From Pseudomonas sp. LFM046 (GTDB lineage Bacteria > Pseudomonadota > Gammaproteobacteria > Pseudomonadales > Pseudomonadaceae): 64,000 nucleotides of DNA. Both the position numbers and the translations under genes were made by a program. Shown piece by piece: positions 61,911 to 64,000 of the stretch. The notes beneath the pieces are model-generated. The model did no database searches. It saw only the letters and a program-made list of their open reading frames with translations, and had not been told where the DNA came from. The stretch covers positions 248,001 through 312,000 of the forward strand of contig NZ_JYKO02000001.1 in the NCBI RefSeq assembly GCF_000949385.2, in the 5' to 3' direction. How positions within the stretch are numbered: the stretch's first letter is position 1; every line of letters starts with the position of its first letter.

Positions 61911-62597
61911 ATGCCGCACATCCTCATCGTCGAAGATGAAGCCGCCATCGCCGACACGCTGGTCTATGCCCTGGAGGCCGACGGCAACGTCACCACCTGG
62001 CTGAGCCTGGGTGGTCCCGCCCTGGAGCTGCTGCGCCGGGAGCCGGTGGACCTGGTGATCCTCGATGTGGGGTTGCCGGACACCAGCGGCTTCGAGCTGT
62101 GCAAGGCGTTGCGGCGCTTCTCCGAGGTGCCGGTGCTCTTCCTCACCGCGCGCAATGCCGAGATCGACCGGGTCGTGGGACTGGAAATCGGCGCCGACGA
62201 CTATGTGGTGAAACCCTTCAGCCCGCGGGAAGTGGCGGCGCGGGTAAGGGCCATCCTCAAGCGCACCGCTCCCCGCGAGCCGGCCCCGGCGGCTGCCGCC
62301 AACGGCCCGTTCCAGGTGGACGGGGAGCGCGTGCGCATCCACTACCACGGCCAGCCCCTGGGCTTGACCCGCCACGAGTTCCGCCTGCTGCAGACGCTGC
62401 TGGCGCAGCCGGAGCGGGTGTTCAGCCGCGAACAGTTGCTGGATGCCCTGGGGGTGGCCGCCGACGCGGGCTACGAGCGCAATATCGACAGCCACATCAA
62501 GAGCCTGCGGGCCAAGCTGCGCCAGGTCGCGCCCGCCGCCGAAGCCATCCAGACCCACCGGGGCCTGGGTTACAGCTACTCGCCGGGCCACGCCTGA
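61911..62597 (+). CDS. creB: OmpR-family response regulator
   Basis: 228 residues. Receiver 1-120 with Asp in LVILDVGLPDTSG (about 51), Lys in DYVVKPFSPRE; winged helix at 130-225 (LTRHEFRLLQTLLAQPERVFSREQLLDALG). Length, order with creC and sequence fit CreB. Acts on genes linked to carbon/beta-lactam response in Pseudomonas and E. coli. Confidence 0.88.
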   Translation: MPHILIVEDEAAIADTLVYALEADGNVTTWLSLGGPALELLRREPVDLVILDVGLPDTSGFELCKALRRFSEVPVLFLTARNAEIDRVVGLEIGADDYVVKPFSPREVAARVRAILKRTAPREPAPAAAANGPFQVDGERVRIHYHGQPLGLTRHEFRLLQTLLAQPERVFSREQLLDALGVAADAGYERNIDSHIKSLRAKLRQVAPAAEAIQTHRGLGYSYSPGHA

Positions 62598-64000
62598 TGC
62601 CACTGGGCATACGCATCTTCCTGGTCTACTTCCTCTTCGTCGGGCTGGCCGGCTGGTTCGTGCTCAGCACCGTGATGGACGAGATTCGTCCCGGCGTGCG
62701 CCAGTCCACCGAGGAGACCCTGGTGGACACCGCCAACCTGCTCGCGGAAATCCTGCGCGACGAGGTGCGCAACGGCACCCTCGACCAGGGCCGCCTGCCC
62801 GAGCTGCTCAAGGCCTACGGCCAGCGCCAGCCGGGGGCGGAGATCTGGGGCGTGCGCAAGACCCAGGTCAACCACCGCATCTACGTCACCGATGACAAAG
62901 GCGTGGTGTTGCTGGATTCCAGCGGCGCGGCGGTGGGCCAGGACTACTCCCGCTGGAACGACGTCTACCGCACCCTGCGCGGCCAGTATGGCGCCCGCTC
63001 CTCCCGCGAGAACCCGGACGACCCGGACTCCTCGGTCATGTACGTGGCCGCGCCGATCAAGGATGGCGCGCGGATCATCGGCGTCGTGTCCGTCTCCAAA
63101 CCCAATGCTTCGCTGCAGCCCTACATCGAGCGCTCCCAGGCGCGCCTGGCCTGGCTCGGCGCCGGCTTGATCGGCCTCGGCCTGCTGGTCGGGGGCGCGC
63201 TGTCCTGGTGGCTCAGCCGCTCCCTGCGGCGCCTGCGGAACTACGCCCAGGCGGTGAGCGAGGGCCAGCGCGCAGAGCTGCCGGACATGAGCGGTGGTGA
63301 ATTGCGCCAGTTGGCCGCCGCCGTCGAGCGCATGCGTACCCAGCTGGAGGGCAAGGCCTACGTCGAGCGCTATGTGCACACCCTGACCCACGAACTGAAG
63401 AGCCCCCTGGCCGCCATCCGGGGTGCCGCCGAACTGCTGGAGGGGGAGATGCCCGCGGAGCAGCGCCAGCGCTTCGTGGCCAATATCGGCAACGAGGGCG
63501 CACGGTTGCAGCAGCTGATCGAACGCCTGCTCAACCTGGCCCAGGTGGAACAGCGCCAGGGGCTGGAAGAACGGGTGCCGGTACCGCTGCGGGAGCTGGT
63601 CGAGGAATTGTTGCAGGCCCAGGCGGCGCGGATCGAGGCGGCCGGGCTCGACGTGGATAACCGGATCGCACCGGCGTTGTGCGCCTTCGGCGAGCGTTTC
63701 CTGCTCCGCCAAGCGCTGGCCAACCTGCTGGACAACGCCCTGGACTTCACGCCGTCGGGCGGCCTGCTGCGGCTGGAGGCGGAGCGCCAGGGCACCTGGC
63801 TGGAACTGCGTCTGTTCAACCAGGGCGAGCTGATTCCCGAGTTCGCCCTGCCGCGCCTCACCGAGCGTTTCTACTCCCTGCCGCGCCCCGCAACGGGGCG
63901 CAAGAGCACCGGGCTCGGCCTCAATTTCGTGCAGGAAGTGGCCGGGCTCCACGGCGGCGAGTTGCAGGTGGCAAATCGCGAGGGCGGGGTGGAAGCCTGC
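62597..64000 (+). CDS. creC: Sensor histidine kinase (nearly complete, runs off the right edge)
   Basis: 468 codons visible; family ~474, so only a few residues are missing. N-terminal helix (IFLVYFLFVGLAGWFVLS), periplasmic domain to about 180, second helix (LAWLGAGLIGLGLLVGGALSWWL), HAMP, HisKA with HTLTHELKSPLAAI (about 260-273), and HATPase (LANLLDNALDFTP; GLGLNF). TGATG coupling with creB. Confidence 0.9.
   Translation, partial: MPLGIRIFLVYFLFVGLAGWFVLSTVMDEIRPGVRQSTEETLVDTANLLAEILRDEVRNGTLDQGRLPELLKAYGQRQPGAEIWGVRKTQVNHRIYVTDDKGVVLLDSSGAAVGQDYSRWNDVYRTLRGQYGARSSRENPDDPDSSVMYVAAPIKDGARIIGVVSVSKPNASLQPYIERSQARLAWLGAGLIGLGLLVGGALSWWLSRSLRRLRNYAQAVSEGQRAELPDMSGGELRQLAAAVERMRTQLEGKAYVERYVHTLTHELKSPLAAIRGAAELLEGEMPAEQRQRFVANIGNEGARLQQLIERLLNLAQVEQRQGLEERVPVPLRELVEELLQAQAARIEAAGLDVDNRIAPALCAFGERFLLRQALANLLDNALDFTPSGGLLRLEAERQGTWLELRLFNQGELIPEFALPRLTERFYSLPRPATGRKSTGLGLNFVQEVAGLHGGELQVANREGGVEAC

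Overview
The window is high-GC proteobacterial DNA, and gene content and order point to a Pseudomonas of the broad P. aeruginosa group. It carries most of the chromosomal choline/carnitine/glycine-betaine catabolic supercluster: bet, cbc, sdaB, gbdR, etf/dgc, cdh, gbcAB, glyA-soxBDAG, purU and fdhA. Species cannot be fixed from the sequence. There are no tRNAs, rRNAs, CRISPR arrays, transposases or phage genes. The only repeats are REP-type hairpin families and one unusual DnaA-box-like family.

Layout. 1-9.4 kb: betB (partial) and betI, the choline transporter betT, a second betI paralogue, and a choline/betaine ABC transporter (cbcV-cbcW-cbcX) flanked by two further substrate-binding proteins. 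9.8-12.7 kb: serine dehydratase sdaB and the glycine-betaine regulator gbdR. 12.8-21.2 kb (minus strand): a dimethylglycine demethylase operon (dipeptidase, DUF5943-type protein, dgcA, dgcB, etfA, etfB, small protein). 21.8-26.9 kb: an NAD-linked molybdenum formate dehydrogenase operon (fdsG-B-A-D). 27-31.7 kb: cdhR and the carnitine operon caiX-cdhC-cdhA-cdhB. 31.7-38.8 kb: a Roc/Bvg-type signalling island (two BvgA-like response regulators, a BvgS-like unorthodox sensor, a REC-EAL phosphodiesterase) with one very short pilin-like protein. 39.4-42.3 kb: divergent gbcA/gbcB. 42.6-48.1 kb: GST, an EF-G paralogue, threonine aldolase, a small secreted protein and a thioesterase. 49-57.9 kb: glyA-soxBDAG-purU-fdhA. 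58-64 kb: a DUF1704 protein, a DUF2780 protein, a PlsC-type acyltransferase, a small aspartic-protease-like protein and creB-creC (creC runs off the end).

How it works together. Choline enters by BetT or Cbc and is oxidised to glycine betaine by BetA/BetB; carnitine is oxidised and cleaved to betainyl-CoA and then betaine by CdhA/CdhC/CdhB. GbcAB, DgcAB (with EtfAB) and SoxBDAG remove the three methyl groups in turn, giving glycine. GlyA and SdaB carry glycine through serine to pyruvate. The methyl groups leave as formaldehyde or methylene-THF; FdhA and PurU yield formate, and the fds enzyme oxidises formate to CO2 with NADH formation. Placing fds inside the cluster makes C1 disposal local.

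Regulation visible in the DNA. A near-identical BetI-type operator lies before betI, betI2 and gbdR, the last next to a sigma-54-like promoter. A 15-bp motif (GTCGC-N5-GGCAA type) recurs before cbcV, between the dgc and fds operons, before gbcA, gbcB and glyA, and is the best candidate GbdR operator. A 21-bp direct repeat sits between cdhR and caiX. BvgA-like heptads (TTTCCTA) occur in the gaps of the Roc island. The most unusual structure is a set of nine 35-46 bp same-strand elements rich in DnaA-box-like sequence (42.4-48.4 kb, six of them within 560 bp), which no gene explains.
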